Below the pieces are notes generated by a model. That model worked only from the letters and a program-made list of their open reading frames with translations, made no database searches and was not told the origin of the DNA. A stretch of DNA of 64,000 nucleotides from Streptomyces tauricus (lineage in GTDB: Bacteria; Actinomycetota; Actinomycetes; Streptomycetales; Streptomycetaceae): assembly GCF_014650955.1 (NCBI RefSeq), contig NZ_BMVY01000012.1, positions 124,001 through 188,000 on the forward strand, in the 5' to 3' direction. This document shows, one piece after another, positions 43,456 to 50,664 of this stretch (its first letter is position 1; each line of letters begins with the position of its first letter). The position numbers were made by a program, and so were the translations under genes.

Positions 43456-44175
43456 ATGACCCGACCGCCCGCCCGACCGTCCGCCCGCCACGTCCTGCCC
43501 GAGTTCACCGAGCGCACCAGTTCGGGGACGAGGACCATGGACCCGTACTCCAAGCTCCTCGAAGAGCGGATCGTGTTTCTCGGGACGCCGATCGACGACA
43601 CGTCCGCGAACGACGTGATGACCCAGTTCACGCACCTGGAGTACCAGGCACCCGACCGGGACATCTCGCTCTACATCAACTCCCCCGGCGGCTCCTTCAG
43701 CGCGATGGCGGCCGTCTACGACACGATGCGGTTCGTCAGCTGCGAGGTGGAGACCGTCTGCCTCGGGCAGGCCGCGTCGGCCGCCGCGGTGCTGCTCGCG
43801 GCCGGCGCACCGGGCAAGCGGTACGCGCTCCCGGGCGCCCGCGTCCTGATCCATCAGCCGTCCCTGTCCGAGCCGGTCCAGGGACAGGCGTCCGACCTGG
43901 CCATCCAGGCCGACGAACTGCTGCGTACCCGCGCCCGAATGGAGGAGATGCTGGCCCTGCACACGGGGCAGAGCCGGGAGCGGATCGGCGCGGACATCGA
44001 ACGGGACAAGATCCTCGACGCCCGCCAGGCCCTGGAGTACGGCCTGGTCGACCGGATCATCCCCAGCCGCAAGGCCACCCTCGGCGCGTCCGACACACCC
44101 GGCGCGTCCGGCACCTCCAGCCCGTCCGGCGCATCCCACGCCCCCGGCACATCCGACGCACCCGGCGCGGGGTGA
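43456..44175 (+). CDS. ClpP-family serine protease, accessory paralogue
   Basis: A 239-residue protein with an intact ClpP triad: Ser108 in GQAASAAAVLL, His133 in RVLIHQPS, Asp184 in ERDKILDARQALEYGL. The usual YINSPGG oxyanion segment is present. A longer N-terminus (about 28 residues before DPYSKLLEERIVFLG) and a 30-residue Gly/Ala/Ser/Thr/Pro repeat tail distinguish it from housekeeping ClpP1/P2. GAGGAGG 8 bases upstream fixes ATG 43456. It is unpaired with a second clpP or a Clp ATPase. It is divergent from the Phd antitoxin and followed after seven bases by a small gene. Confidence 0.92.
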   Translation: MTRPPARPSARHVLPEFTERTSSGTRTMDPYSKLLEERIVFLGTPIDDTSANDVMTQFTHLEYQAPDRDISLYINSPGGSFSAMAAVYDTMRFVSCEVETVCLGQAASAAAVLLAAGAPGKRYALPGARVLIHQPSLSEPVQGQASDLAIQADELLRTRARMEEMLALHTGQSRERIGADIERDKILDARQALEYGLVDRIIPSRKATLGASDTPGASGTSSPSGASHAPGTSDAPGAG

Positions 44176-44182
44176 TCCGTCG

Positions 44183-44491
44183 ATGCTTCCACCCGAGTTG
44201 CCTCCGCTGCCGGCCCTGACGCGGGCCGAGGGCGAGCTGATCGACCGCTATCTGGAGGTGGTCGACCTGCTCGGCCGGATCAACCCGGCACACTCCGGCG
44301 ACACCTACCGCGGACTGCGCGCGGCCCAGGCGCTGGTCGGCAGGGCCACCGCGCTGCGCGACGCCCTGACCCTGATGCACCAACGGGGCGAACACGAGCT
44401 GCACGCGGCAACCCTGGCCCGCGCTCTGCGCGTCCTCGACGGTGAGCGCAGGGCGGGCCGGGTCGCCCTGCCGCCCGACTCTGACACCTGA
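44183..44491 (+). CDS. uncharacterised 102-residue protein downstream of clpP
   Basis: Starts at ATG 44183, seven bases after the clpP stop, and is probably co-transcribed. It is predicted mostly helical and charged (RAEGELIDRYLEVVDLLGRI, then GRATALRDALTLMHQRGEHE). It has no cysteine, no membrane segment and no motif I recognise. Position suggests an adaptor or partner for this ClpP, which is speculation. Confidence 0.7.
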   Translation: MLPPELPPLPALTRAEGELIDRYLEVVDLLGRINPAHSGDTYRGLRAAQALVGRATALRDALTLMHQRGEHELHAATLARALRVLDGERRAGRVALPPDSDT

Positions 44492-44674
44492 CGTACGCAC
44501 ACGGCCCCGGCCTCACGCAGGCACTTGACGAGGCGTCCGCACGGGAGTTGAAACGGACCAGAAGGCGTACCCCCGGTTGGCGTATTCGGAACTGCTCCCG
44601 CAGGCCCCCGGGAGTTGCGCAACGCGCGTACGTCCGGGGCGGAATCAACCATTCCGGTGCTGGTGCGAGGGTCC

Positions 44675-44703
44675 TTGAGGCTCTCGACGCCCAGCCGTAG
44701 AAA
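44675..44703 (+). promoter_or_regulatory. promoter of the riboswitch-NlpC transcript
   Basis: TTGAGG (44675-44680), a 17-base spacer and TAGAAA (44698-44703). The implied leader is about 320 nucleotides, long enough for the riboswitch. Confidence 0.5.
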
Positions 44704-44805
44704 GGGCTGTCCACCCGAACGGGTGAGTGGTGAGTAAGCCCACAAATCGCCGATTCCGCTCGGCTTTTGGGACATCAGTGCGTCAAGATCCCTGCGACGA
44801 CAAGC

Positions 44806-44825
44806 CCCCGCCACAAGAGGCGGGG
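44806..44825 (+). other. GC hairpin in the leader
   Basis: CCCCGCC-6-GGCGGGG forms a 7-bp stem upstream of the riboswitch. It could be an early terminator or an independent stem. Confidence 0.35.
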
Positions 44826-44869
44826 CGGTCCGGGCGGACGCCGAGTCCTGCCGCTGCCCGGATGACCGG

Positions 44870-45018
44870 TCGACAGAAGTGCATCGGCAGGAGTGGAGGA
44901 CCCAGGCACGACGGGCCGCCGGAGAGATCCGAGTGGTCCTTGGGGTGAAGCCGCAGCTGCGGCCGGGCAACTTCGCCAGCCCGAATCCGACAGGTCATCC
45001 TTCACAGGCGGCTGACGA
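44870..45018 (+). ncRNA. ydaO/yuaA c-di-AMP riboswitch
   Basis: The stretch GAGTGGAGGACCCAGG, then CCTTGGGGTGAAGCCG, then GGGCAACTTCGCCAGCCCGA and ATCCGACAGGTCATCC followed by CACAGGCGGC carries the conserved blocks of the ydaO-class riboswitch. It has the usual location before an actinobacterial NlpC/P60 or Rpf gene. It should shut off cell-wall hydrolase expression when c-di-AMP is high. The 5' boundary is approximate. Confidence 0.85.
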
Positions 45019-45028
45019 AGGGTTGCGC

Positions 45029-45502
45029 ATGACTGCGCTCAATCGTGTCCCGTCGCTGTTCAGCAGGGCCGGTACCGCATCGGTTCTCACCATCGCCGCC
45101 GTAGGCGGCGGCATAGTGGCCCCCGGCTTCGCGACCGACGCGGAAGCGGCCACGCCCGCGACGAAGGCACTCAAGGTGGCGGCCTCCAAGAAGGGTGCCC
45201 CGTACAAGTACGGGGCCGCGGGGCCCAAGCGCTTCGACTGCTCCGGCCTCACGCTGTACTCGTTCAAGAAGGTCGGCAAGAAGCTGCCCCGCACGGCCGC
45301 GGCCCAGTACAACAAGACGAAGCACGTCTCCTCCTCGAACCGCAAGCAGGGGGACCTGGTCTTCTTCCACTCGGGCCGGAACGTCTACCACGTAGGCATC
45401 TACGCCGGAAAGGGACGGATCTGGCACTCCCCGAAGACCGGGGACGTGGTGAAGCTCCAGAAGATCTGGACGAAGAGCGTCTGGTACGGCCGGGTCAGGT
45501 GA
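45029..45502 (+). CDS. secreted NlpC/P60 peptidoglycan endopeptidase
   Basis: A 157-residue hydrolase with a signal peptide (TASVLTIAAVGGGIVAPGFA, cleaved near AEA-A at 40). One NlpC/P60 domain follows, with the triad Cys71 (RFDCSGLTLYSF), His121 (VYHVGIYAG) and His133 (RIWHSPKTG). It cuts stem-peptide bonds in peptidoglycan outside the cell. It lacks LysM or coiled-coil regions, so it is the minimal form. Expression is under the c-di-AMP riboswitch directly upstream. Confidence 0.95.
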   Translation: MTALNRVPSLFSRAGTASVLTIAAVGGGIVAPGFATDAEAATPATKALKVAASKKGAPYKYGAAGPKRFDCSGLTLYSFKKVGKKLPRTAAAQYNKTKHVSSSNRKQGDLVFFHSGRNVYHVGIYAGKGRIWHSPKTGDVVKLQKIWTKSVWYGRVR

Positions 45503-45509
45503 TCCGCCC

Positions 45510-45545
45510 ACGGGGTGGCCGTGGCGCTCACCACGGCCACCCCGT
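45510..45545 (+). terminator. 15-bp perfect hairpin terminator after NlpC gene
   Basis: ACGGGGTGGCCGTGG and CCACGGCCACCCCGT with a 6-base loop, eight bases after the stop. Confidence 0.85.
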
Positions 45546-45686
45546 GCGGAACCCGGCACCTCGTGCGGGCCCCGGAGCCCGGCACCCCGTGCGGGACCGA
45601 CGCCCCTCGCCGCCCCGGACGCGACGTGTATCCGGGACCCGGGCGCGCCGCGTGAATTCGACGGCTGAATGGTTACTCGTTCAGCT

Positions 45687-46196
45687 ATGGCCGAACGTCA
45701 CCCTCATGAGGAGCGCGACGAGACACGTCTTGAGCGCGCCGACCGGAATTTCAACGAGCTCCTCCAGGAGCTCCGGGTCACTCAGACGGGCGTCCAGATC
45801 CTCTTCGCCTTCCTGCTGACCCTCGCCTTCACCCCGCGGTTCCCCTCCCTCGACGACGTGCAGCGCACCACGTACGTCGTCACGCTGCTGCTCTCGGTCC
45901 TGGCGGCCGCGCTCTTCACCGCCCCCGCCGCCCTGCATCGCAGGCTGTTCCAGCAGGGCGCCAAGCCGCAGGTGGTGAATGCCTCGTCCCGGCTCGCGCA
46001 GGCCGGTCTGGCCGTGCTGGCGCTCGCTCTCGCCGGTTCCGTACTGCTCGTCGTGGACGTGGCGGTGGACCGGACCGAGGGGATCGTGGCCGGGGCGACC
46101 ACTCTGCTCCTGTGTGTCGGGCTGTGGGAGGTCCTGCCGTACCTGCTGAAACGGGCCGCCGACAAGGTCCCCGACAAGAGCGCGCGGGACGAGTAG
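45687..46196 (+). CDS. four-helix membrane protein, DUF6328-like
   Basis: A 169-residue protein. A charged N-terminus (HPHEERDETRLERADRNFNE) precedes LLQELRVTQTGVQILFAFLL, the conserved opening of a family I recall as DUF6328. About four membrane helices follow, with a Lys/Asp-rich tail. Function unknown. ATG 45687 matches homologue starts; ATG 45669 is in frame six codons upstream. Neither has a ribosome site. Confidence 0.78.
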   Translation: MAERHPHEERDETRLERADRNFNELLQELRVTQTGVQILFAFLLTLAFTPRFPSLDDVQRTTYVVTLLLSVLAAALFTAPAALHRRLFQQGAKPQVVNASSRLAQAGLAVLALALAGSVLLVVDVAVDRTEGIVAGATTLLLCVGLWEVLPYLLKRAADKVPDKSARDE

Positions 46197-46208
46197 TCCG
46201 CGCGGGGC

Positions 46209-46652
46209 TCAGTCCGCCCGCACCGGCTCCACCGGGACCGTCCAGGGCAGCATGATCGATACGGTCTTTCCGCCCTCTCTGGTGGGCCGGACCGTGAGCT
46301 TGCCACCGGATTCCGCGGTCAGCCAGCGGATGATCACCATGCCGCGGCCGTTGTCCTGCTGGACGGCGGCGGGCAGCCGTTTCGGGAAGCGCGGGTGGCT
46401 GTCGGTCACCCCGATGCGCAGTTGTTCGTCACGGTCGAGCTCGATGTCCACCGTAAAGGTGGGTGACAGCCCGAAGGTGTGCTGTACCGCGTTCGTGGCG
46501 AGTTCGGAGACGATGAGCCGTACCGTGTCGGCGGTGTCCGAGTCGGACGGCAGTCCCCATTCGGCCAGGACGTCGGTGACATACGTACGGGCGGTGGAGA
46601 CCGAGGCGGGATCGCTCGGCAGAGTGACGGATGCTTCCTGGTGGTCTGCCAT
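46209..46652 (-). CDS. anti-sigma-factor-like ATP-binding protein
   Basis: A 147-residue GHKL ATPase/kinase of the RsbW/SpoIIAB fold. It has the N box (VSELATNAVQHTFG), a G1-like box (VTDSHPRFP) and a G2 box (NGRGMVIIRWLTAE). It lies divergent from a WhiJ-like regulator and DUF397 protein. That is the recurring Streptomyces abaA/whiJ-type cassette implicated in development. It probably binds or phosphorylates a partner regulator; none is identified. ATG 46652 is used, with AAGGGA about ten bases upstream. Confidence 0.88.
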   Translation of the reverse strand: MADHQEASVTLPSDPASVSTARTYVTDVLAEWGLPSDSDTADTVRLIVSELATNAVQHTFGLSPTFTVDIELDRDEQLRIGVTDSHPRFPKRLPAAVQQDNGRGMVIIRWLTAESGGKLTVRPTREGGKTVSIMLPWTVPVEPVRAD

Positions 46653-46773
46653 GCGACGTCGTCCCTTTCCCACGGGACCGGGGTCCGACCGAAGCGGGTG
46701 ACTTCGCGACAGTCCCGGACTGGTGCTTGCGCCAGAGTACCACTACCTCGGCGTTCGTGGTGCCGATCCACCA

Positions 46774-46789
46774 AGATATGCATATATCT
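46774..46789. promoter_or_regulatory. AT-rich dyad in the ATPase/WhiJ-like intergenic region
   Basis: AGATAT-GCAT-ATATCT has perfect 6-bp arms, in a 16-base run with only four G/C bases. It is a striking contrast in this genome. A TTGGGC-19-TACCGT promoter (46829-46859) for the HTH gene lies downstream. It is a candidate operator for the WhiJ-like protein. Confidence 0.6.
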
Positions 46790-46912
46790 GTCGCTCGAAG
46801 CGGTGAACTCTGCGACCGTCGACCGTATTTGGGCGGGCAGCTGGTTTGTCCTCTACCGTCGGCGTGACGCCGGGCGTTGTAGCGCCTGCGCGACGGTCGG
46901 AAGGAGACGGCC

Positions 46913-47770
46913 ATGCAGTACGGCCCCGCGGTGCGCCGACGCAAGCTCGGCGCCGAACTGCGAGCCCTGCGCGCCCGCGCGGGCCTCACGAGCGGTGAGG
47001 CGGCGCGCCTCGTGGGCTGGCACCAGTCGAAGGTGAGCCGGATCGAGACCGGCCGCAGCGGGGTGAAGCCCGCCGACGTGCGGAGACTCCTGGACGCGTA
47101 CGACGTCCGGGACCCGGAGTTGTACGAGTTGCTGGTCGTGCTGGCGGGCGCGGACGACGACGGCCGGCACCACTGGTGGCACGCCTACCGGGGCCTCCTG
47201 CCGTCGACGTACAGCGACTTCATCAGCCTGGAGTCGCAGGCGGGTGCGATGCGCACGCTGGAGAACTCCGTGGTGCCGGGCCTTCTGCAGACGCCGGAGT
47301 ACGCCCGCGAGGTGACCCGGGCCGCGGTGGACGGGGCGCACGACGGCAAGGTGGACGCCCTGGTGGAGGTTCGCCTCGCGCGCCAGGACGTACTGCGTTC
47401 GAACAAACCGCTTCGACTGAGTGCCGTTCTGGACGAGGCGGTGCTGCGTCGGACCGTCGGTGGACCGGAGGTCATGGCGCGGCAGTTGGACCGGCTCCGG
47501 GAGGCCGCGCACCTCCCTCACGTGCGGATTCAGGTGCTGCCCTTCGGAGTCGGCGCCCACGTCGGAGTCACCGGGCCCTTTGTTATTTTTTCGTTTCCGA
47601 ACAGATCTGATCTGGATGTGGTTGTTCTAGACCACTTGACGAGTAGCCTTTATCTCGAACAGAGAGAAGACCTCCGGTCGTACGAGGAGGCCTTCAACTC
47701 CCTTCAGGGCCAGGCCCTTTCGCCCGAGGACACGTTGGACTTCATCGCCGGTGTAGCTGACGGCGCATAA
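46913..47770 (+). CDS. WhiJ-like XRE regulator with DUF5753 domain
   Basis: A 285-residue regulator. The helix-turn-helix covers residues about 10-65 (LGAELRALRARAGLTSGEAA, then RLVGWHQSKVSRIETGRSGV). A DUF5753 domain covers the rest (VVPGLLQTPEYAREVTRAAV, then RIQVLPFGVGAHVGVTGPFV). Such proteins work with a small DUF397 partner and an RsbW-like ATPase. DUF397 follows after nine bases and the ATPase is divergent. Codons at about 47580-47670 are unusually A/T-rich (TTT, ATT, AGA, CTA). Confidence 0.93.
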   Translation: MQYGPAVRRRKLGAELRALRARAGLTSGEAARLVGWHQSKVSRIETGRSGVKPADVRRLLDAYDVRDPELYELLVVLAGADDDGRHHWWHAYRGLLPSTYSDFISLESQAGAMRTLENSVVPGLLQTPEYAREVTRAAVDGAHDGKVDALVEVRLARQDVLRSNKPLRLSAVLDEAVLRRTVGGPEVMARQLDRLREAAHLPHVRIQVLPFGVGAHVGVTGPFVIFSFPNRSDLDVVVLDHLTSSLYLEQREDLRSYEEAFNSLQGQALSPEDTLDFIAGVADGA

Positions 47771-47779
47771 GGAGGCACC

Positions 47780-48016
47780 ATGCCCGCCACGCCTCGGTAC
47801 GTACCTTCCAGCACCCGTCCCAGCGCTCATCCGCCCGGTCTGCGGTGGCAGCGCAGCAGCCGCAGCACGGGTATGAACAACTGCGTCGAGACGGCCCGGC
47901 CGGACTCCGGCCCCTGGGCCGGACTGCTCGCGGTGCGCGACTCCAAGAACCCGTCGGGGCCCGCCCTCCTCTTCGGCCCCGCGGCCTGGGAAGGCTTTAT
48001 CGGCGCGCTTCGATGA
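47780..48016 (+). CDS. DUF397 protein, partner of the WhiJ-like regulator
   Basis: A 78-residue protein. RWQRSSRSTGMNNCVETARP and LLAVRDSKNPSGPALLFGPA with a terminal WEGFIGAL are the DUF397 consensus; BldB belongs to a related group of small developmental proteins. The N-terminal 20 residues are Pro/Ser-rich. GGAGG precedes ATG 47780. The end of the gene overlaps the convergent bioF end by 20 bases, leaving no room for a terminator. Confidence 0.92.
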   Translation: MPATPRYVPSSTRPSAHPPGLRWQRSSRSTGMNNCVETARPDSGPWAGLLAVRDSKNPSGPALLFGPAAWEGFIGALR

Positions 48017-49187
48017 TCACGCCGACCGCCCGGTCGAGCTGCCCCTCGGTGAGATCCGCGCGGGCCGTGAGCCGCAGTCGTGAGATGCCGTCCGGCACCG
48101 ACGGCGGACGGAAGCAGCCGACGGCCAGACCCGCCGCACGGCACTCCGCCGCCCAGCGCAGCGCCTGCTCCGGGGAGGGCGCGCGTACGGAGACGACGGC
48201 GGCGTCGGGCCGTACGGCTTCGAGGCCCTCGGCCGTCAGGCGCTCGTACAGGGAGATGGCCACCGCACGCGCGCGTGCGGCCCGTTCCGGTTCCTCGCGC
48301 AGCAGACGCAGGGCCGCCAGGGCCGCGCCCGCCGCCGCCGGAGCCAGACCCGTGTCGAAGATGAAGGTGCGGGCCGCGTTCACCAGATGGTCGATGACGT
48401 GGGCCGGTCCGAGGACGGCACCGCCCTGACTGCCGAGCGACTTCGACAGGGTGACGGTGGCGACGACGTCGGGCGCGCCCGCGAGTCCCGCCGCCCACGC
48501 GGCGCCCCGTCCGCCGTCGCCGATGACACCGAGACCGTGCGCGTCGTCCAGCACCAGCGCCGCGCCGGGTCTGCCGGAAGCACCGGACTTCCTGCTCGCA
48601 CCGGACTCACCGGGCTCACCGGCTTCCCGGCAGGCCGCGGCCAGTGCCGTCAGCGGGGCCGCGTCGCCGTCCACCGAGAAGACCGTGTCGGAGACGACGA
48701 TCGCGGGCCCGGTCCGCGTGTCCAGCGCCTTGCGGACGGCGTCGGGGTCGGCGTGGGCGACGACCTGCGTGGTGCCCCGCGCGAGCCGGCAGCCGTCGAT
48801 GAGCGAGGCGTGGTTGCCCGCGTCGGAGACGATGAGGGAGCCGTGCGGGGCCAGCGCGGTGACCGCGGCGAGGTTGGCCGCGTAGCCCGAGGAGAAGACG
48901 AGGGCGGACTCGAAGCCGCAGAACTCGGCCAGCTCGCGTTCGAGTTCCGCGTGCAGTTCCGTCGAACCGCTGACGAGCCGGGAGCCGGTCGCGCCGCCGC
49001 CCCACGTCCGGGCGGCCCGTGCGGCGCCCTCCGTGACCTCGGGGTGCCGGGCCAGGCCCAGATAGTCGTTCCCGGCGAGGTCGAGGAGTTCGGAGTCGGC
49101 GGGGCGCGGGCGCAGGGTACGGACGAGTCCGGCCCGGGAGCGCGCCCGCGCCTGCTCGTCGATCCACTCGAACGGCGATCGAGCCAT
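47997..49187 (-). CDS. bioF: 8-amino-7-oxononanoate synthase
   Basis: A 396-residue PLP enzyme that condenses pimeloyl thioester with L-alanine, the first ring-forming precursor step of biotin synthesis. Signatures are LLDLAGNDYLGLARHPEV, VFSSGYAANLAAVTAL, LVLDDAHGLGVIG and the Schiff-base lysine in TVTLSKSLGSQGGAVLG. About 17 residues (GEPGESGASRKSGASGRPG region) are inserted before LVLDDAHG and look like slippage. GGAGG lies four bases before ATG 49187. It is divergent from bioBAD and ends in TAA, rare here, overlapping the convergent gene. Confidence 0.94.
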   Translation of the reverse strand: MARSPFEWIDEQARARSRAGLVRTLRPRPADSELLDLAGNDYLGLARHPEVTEGAARAARTWGGGATGSRLVSGSTELHAELERELAEFCGFESALVFSSGYAANLAAVTALAPHGSLIVSDAGNHASLIDGCRLARGTTQVVAHADPDAVRKALDTRTGPAIVVSDTVFSVDGDAAPLTALAAACREAGEPGESGASRKSGASGRPGAALVLDDAHGLGVIGDGGRGAAWAAGLAGAPDVVATVTLSKSLGSQGGAVLGPAHVIDHLVNAARTFIFDTGLAPAAAGAALAALRLLREEPERAARARAVAISLYERLTAEGLEAVRPDAAVVSVRAPSPEQALRWAAECRAAGLAVGCFRPPSVPDGISRLRLTARADLTEGQLDRAVGVIIEARR

Positions 49188-49274
49188 ATGTCCTCCGGCC
49201 ATGAGATGGGGGGTGGGTACGGGTGTCCCATGGGGCCCCGACACACGACTTTCCGCCCGGCCGTCCCCACTGCC

Positions 49275-49317
49275 CTGTGCAGACCACGCACAGCCGCCTT
49301 TTGTAGGCAACGCACAG
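49275..49317. promoter_or_regulatory. half-site array between bioF and bioB
   Basis: CTGTGC-7-GCACAG (49275-49293) is a perfect inverted repeat; a third GCACAG half-site occurs at 49312-49317. It is a candidate binding site for a biotin regulator in the bioF/bioB divergent promoter region. Confidence 0.45.
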
Positions 49318-49431
49318 ACCCTAGCGGGACCACCAGCCGCCCATGATGTGGCAATACCCACACGTCGAACCGTCTCTGTTGTCCGGTCCCTCCTTGGCCC
49401 GGCGCGGTCGGATAGGCCAGGATCGGACCTC

Positions 49432-50664
49432 ATGGACCTGCTGAACACGCTGCTGGACAAGGGGCTTCGGCGCGAGCTGCCGACCCGCGACGAGGCACTG
49501 GCCGTGCTGGCCACCTCCGACGACGAACTCCTCGATGTGGTGGCCGCGGCCGGCAAGGTACGCCGGCAGTGGTTCGGCCGACGGGTGAAACTCAACTACC
49601 TCGTCAACCTCAAGTCGGGTCTGTGTCCCGAGGACTGCTCCTACTGCTCGCAGCGGCTCGGCTCGAAGGCCGAGATCCTCAAGTACACCTGGCTCAAGCC
49701 CGACCAGGCCTCCGAGGCCGCGGCGGCCGGGCTCGCGGGCGGCGCCAAGCGGGTGTGCCTGGTGGCGAGCGGACGCGGTCCCACGGACCGTGACGTCGAC
49801 CGGGTCTCGGACACCATCAAGGCGATCAAGGACCAGAACGAGGGCGTCGAGGTGTGCGCCTGCCTCGGGCTCCTCTCCGACGGCCAGGCCGAGCGGCTGC
49901 GCGACGCGGGGGCGGACGCCTACAACCACAACCTCAACACGTCCGAGAGCACGTACGGGGACATCACCACCACCCACACGTACGCCGACCGCGTGGATAC
50001 GGTCCAGAAGGCGCACGCGGCGGGTCTGTCCGCCTGCTCCGGTCTGATCGCGGGCATGGGCGAGAGCGACGAGGACCTCGTCGACGTCGTCTACGCGCTG
50101 CGGGCGCTCGACCCGGACTCGGTGCCGGTCAACTTCCTGATCCCCTTCGAGGGCACCCCGCTCGCCAAGGAGTGGAACCTCACCCCGCAGCGGTGTCTGC
50201 GCATCCTCGCGATGGTCCGGTTCGTCTGCCCGGACGTCGAGGTACGGATCGCGGGCGGCCGCGAGGTCCATCTCCGTACGATGCAGCCCCTCGCCCTGCA
50301 CCTCGCCAACTCGATCTTCCTCGGCGACTACCTCACCAGTGAGGGCCAGGCGGGCAAGGCGGACCTCGACATGATCGCGGACGCCGGTTTCGAGGTGGAG
50401 GGCACGGGCGAGGTGACGCTCCCGGAGCACCGGGCCACCGCACACGCCGGATGCGGCTCGCACGCGGGCGCCGACGCCGGCACGGACGCCGGCGCGGACG
50501 CCGGCGCGGACGCGGGGTGCGGCTCGCACGCGGGCGGCGGTTGCGGGCCCTGCGGCTCGGCCGACCGGGAGCCGCCCCGCAAGGAGCCGGTCTCCGAGGC
50601 GCGTACGGACCTGGTCTCGGTACGCCGTCGGGGCGCCGGAACGGACCTCGCGCCCAATGCCTGA
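49432..50664 (+). CDS. bioB: biotin synthase with Cys/Gly-rich C-terminal extension
   Basis: A 410-residue radical SAM enzyme that inserts sulfur into dethiobiotin. The 4Fe-4S cysteines are Cys65, Cys69 and Cys72 (LCPEDCSYCSQ). Other Fe-S site landmarks include VCLVASGRGP, VCACLGLLSDG, AYNHNLNTSE and VRIAGGRE. The catalytic core ends near residue 332. Residues about 340-376 form a repetitive Ala/Gly/Asp tail with four cysteines and two histidines (GCGSHAG twice, then GCGPCG). ATG 49432 is chosen from homologue length. bioA overlaps the end by eight bases. Confidence 0.95.
   Translation: MDLLNTLLDKGLRRELPTRDEALAVLATSDDELLDVVAAAGKVRRQWFGRRVKLNYLVNLKSGLCPEDCSYCSQRLGSKAEILKYTWLKPDQASEAAAAGLAGGAKRVCLVASGRGPTDRDVDRVSDTIKAIKDQNEGVEVCACLGLLSDGQAERLRDAGADAYNHNLNTSESTYGDITTTHTYADRVDTVQKAHAAGLSACSGLIAGMGESDEDLVDVVYALRALDPDSVPVNFLIPFEGTPLAKEWNLTPQRCLRILAMVRFVCPDVEVRIAGGREVHLRTMQPLALHLANSIFLGDYLTSEGQAGKADLDMIADAGFEVEGTGEVTLPEHRATAHAGCGSHAGADAGTDAGADAGADAGCGSHAGGGCGPCGSADREPPRKEPVSEARTDLVSVRRRGAGTDLAPNA

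Larger units (their letters stand above)
44492..45028. other. long leader region of the NlpC/P60 gene
   Basis: There is no protein gene in these 537 bases. They hold a promoter (44675-44703), a short hairpin (44806-44825) and the ydaO riboswitch ending just before the start codon. The stretch 44492-44670 shows nothing I can identify. Confidence 0.7.
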
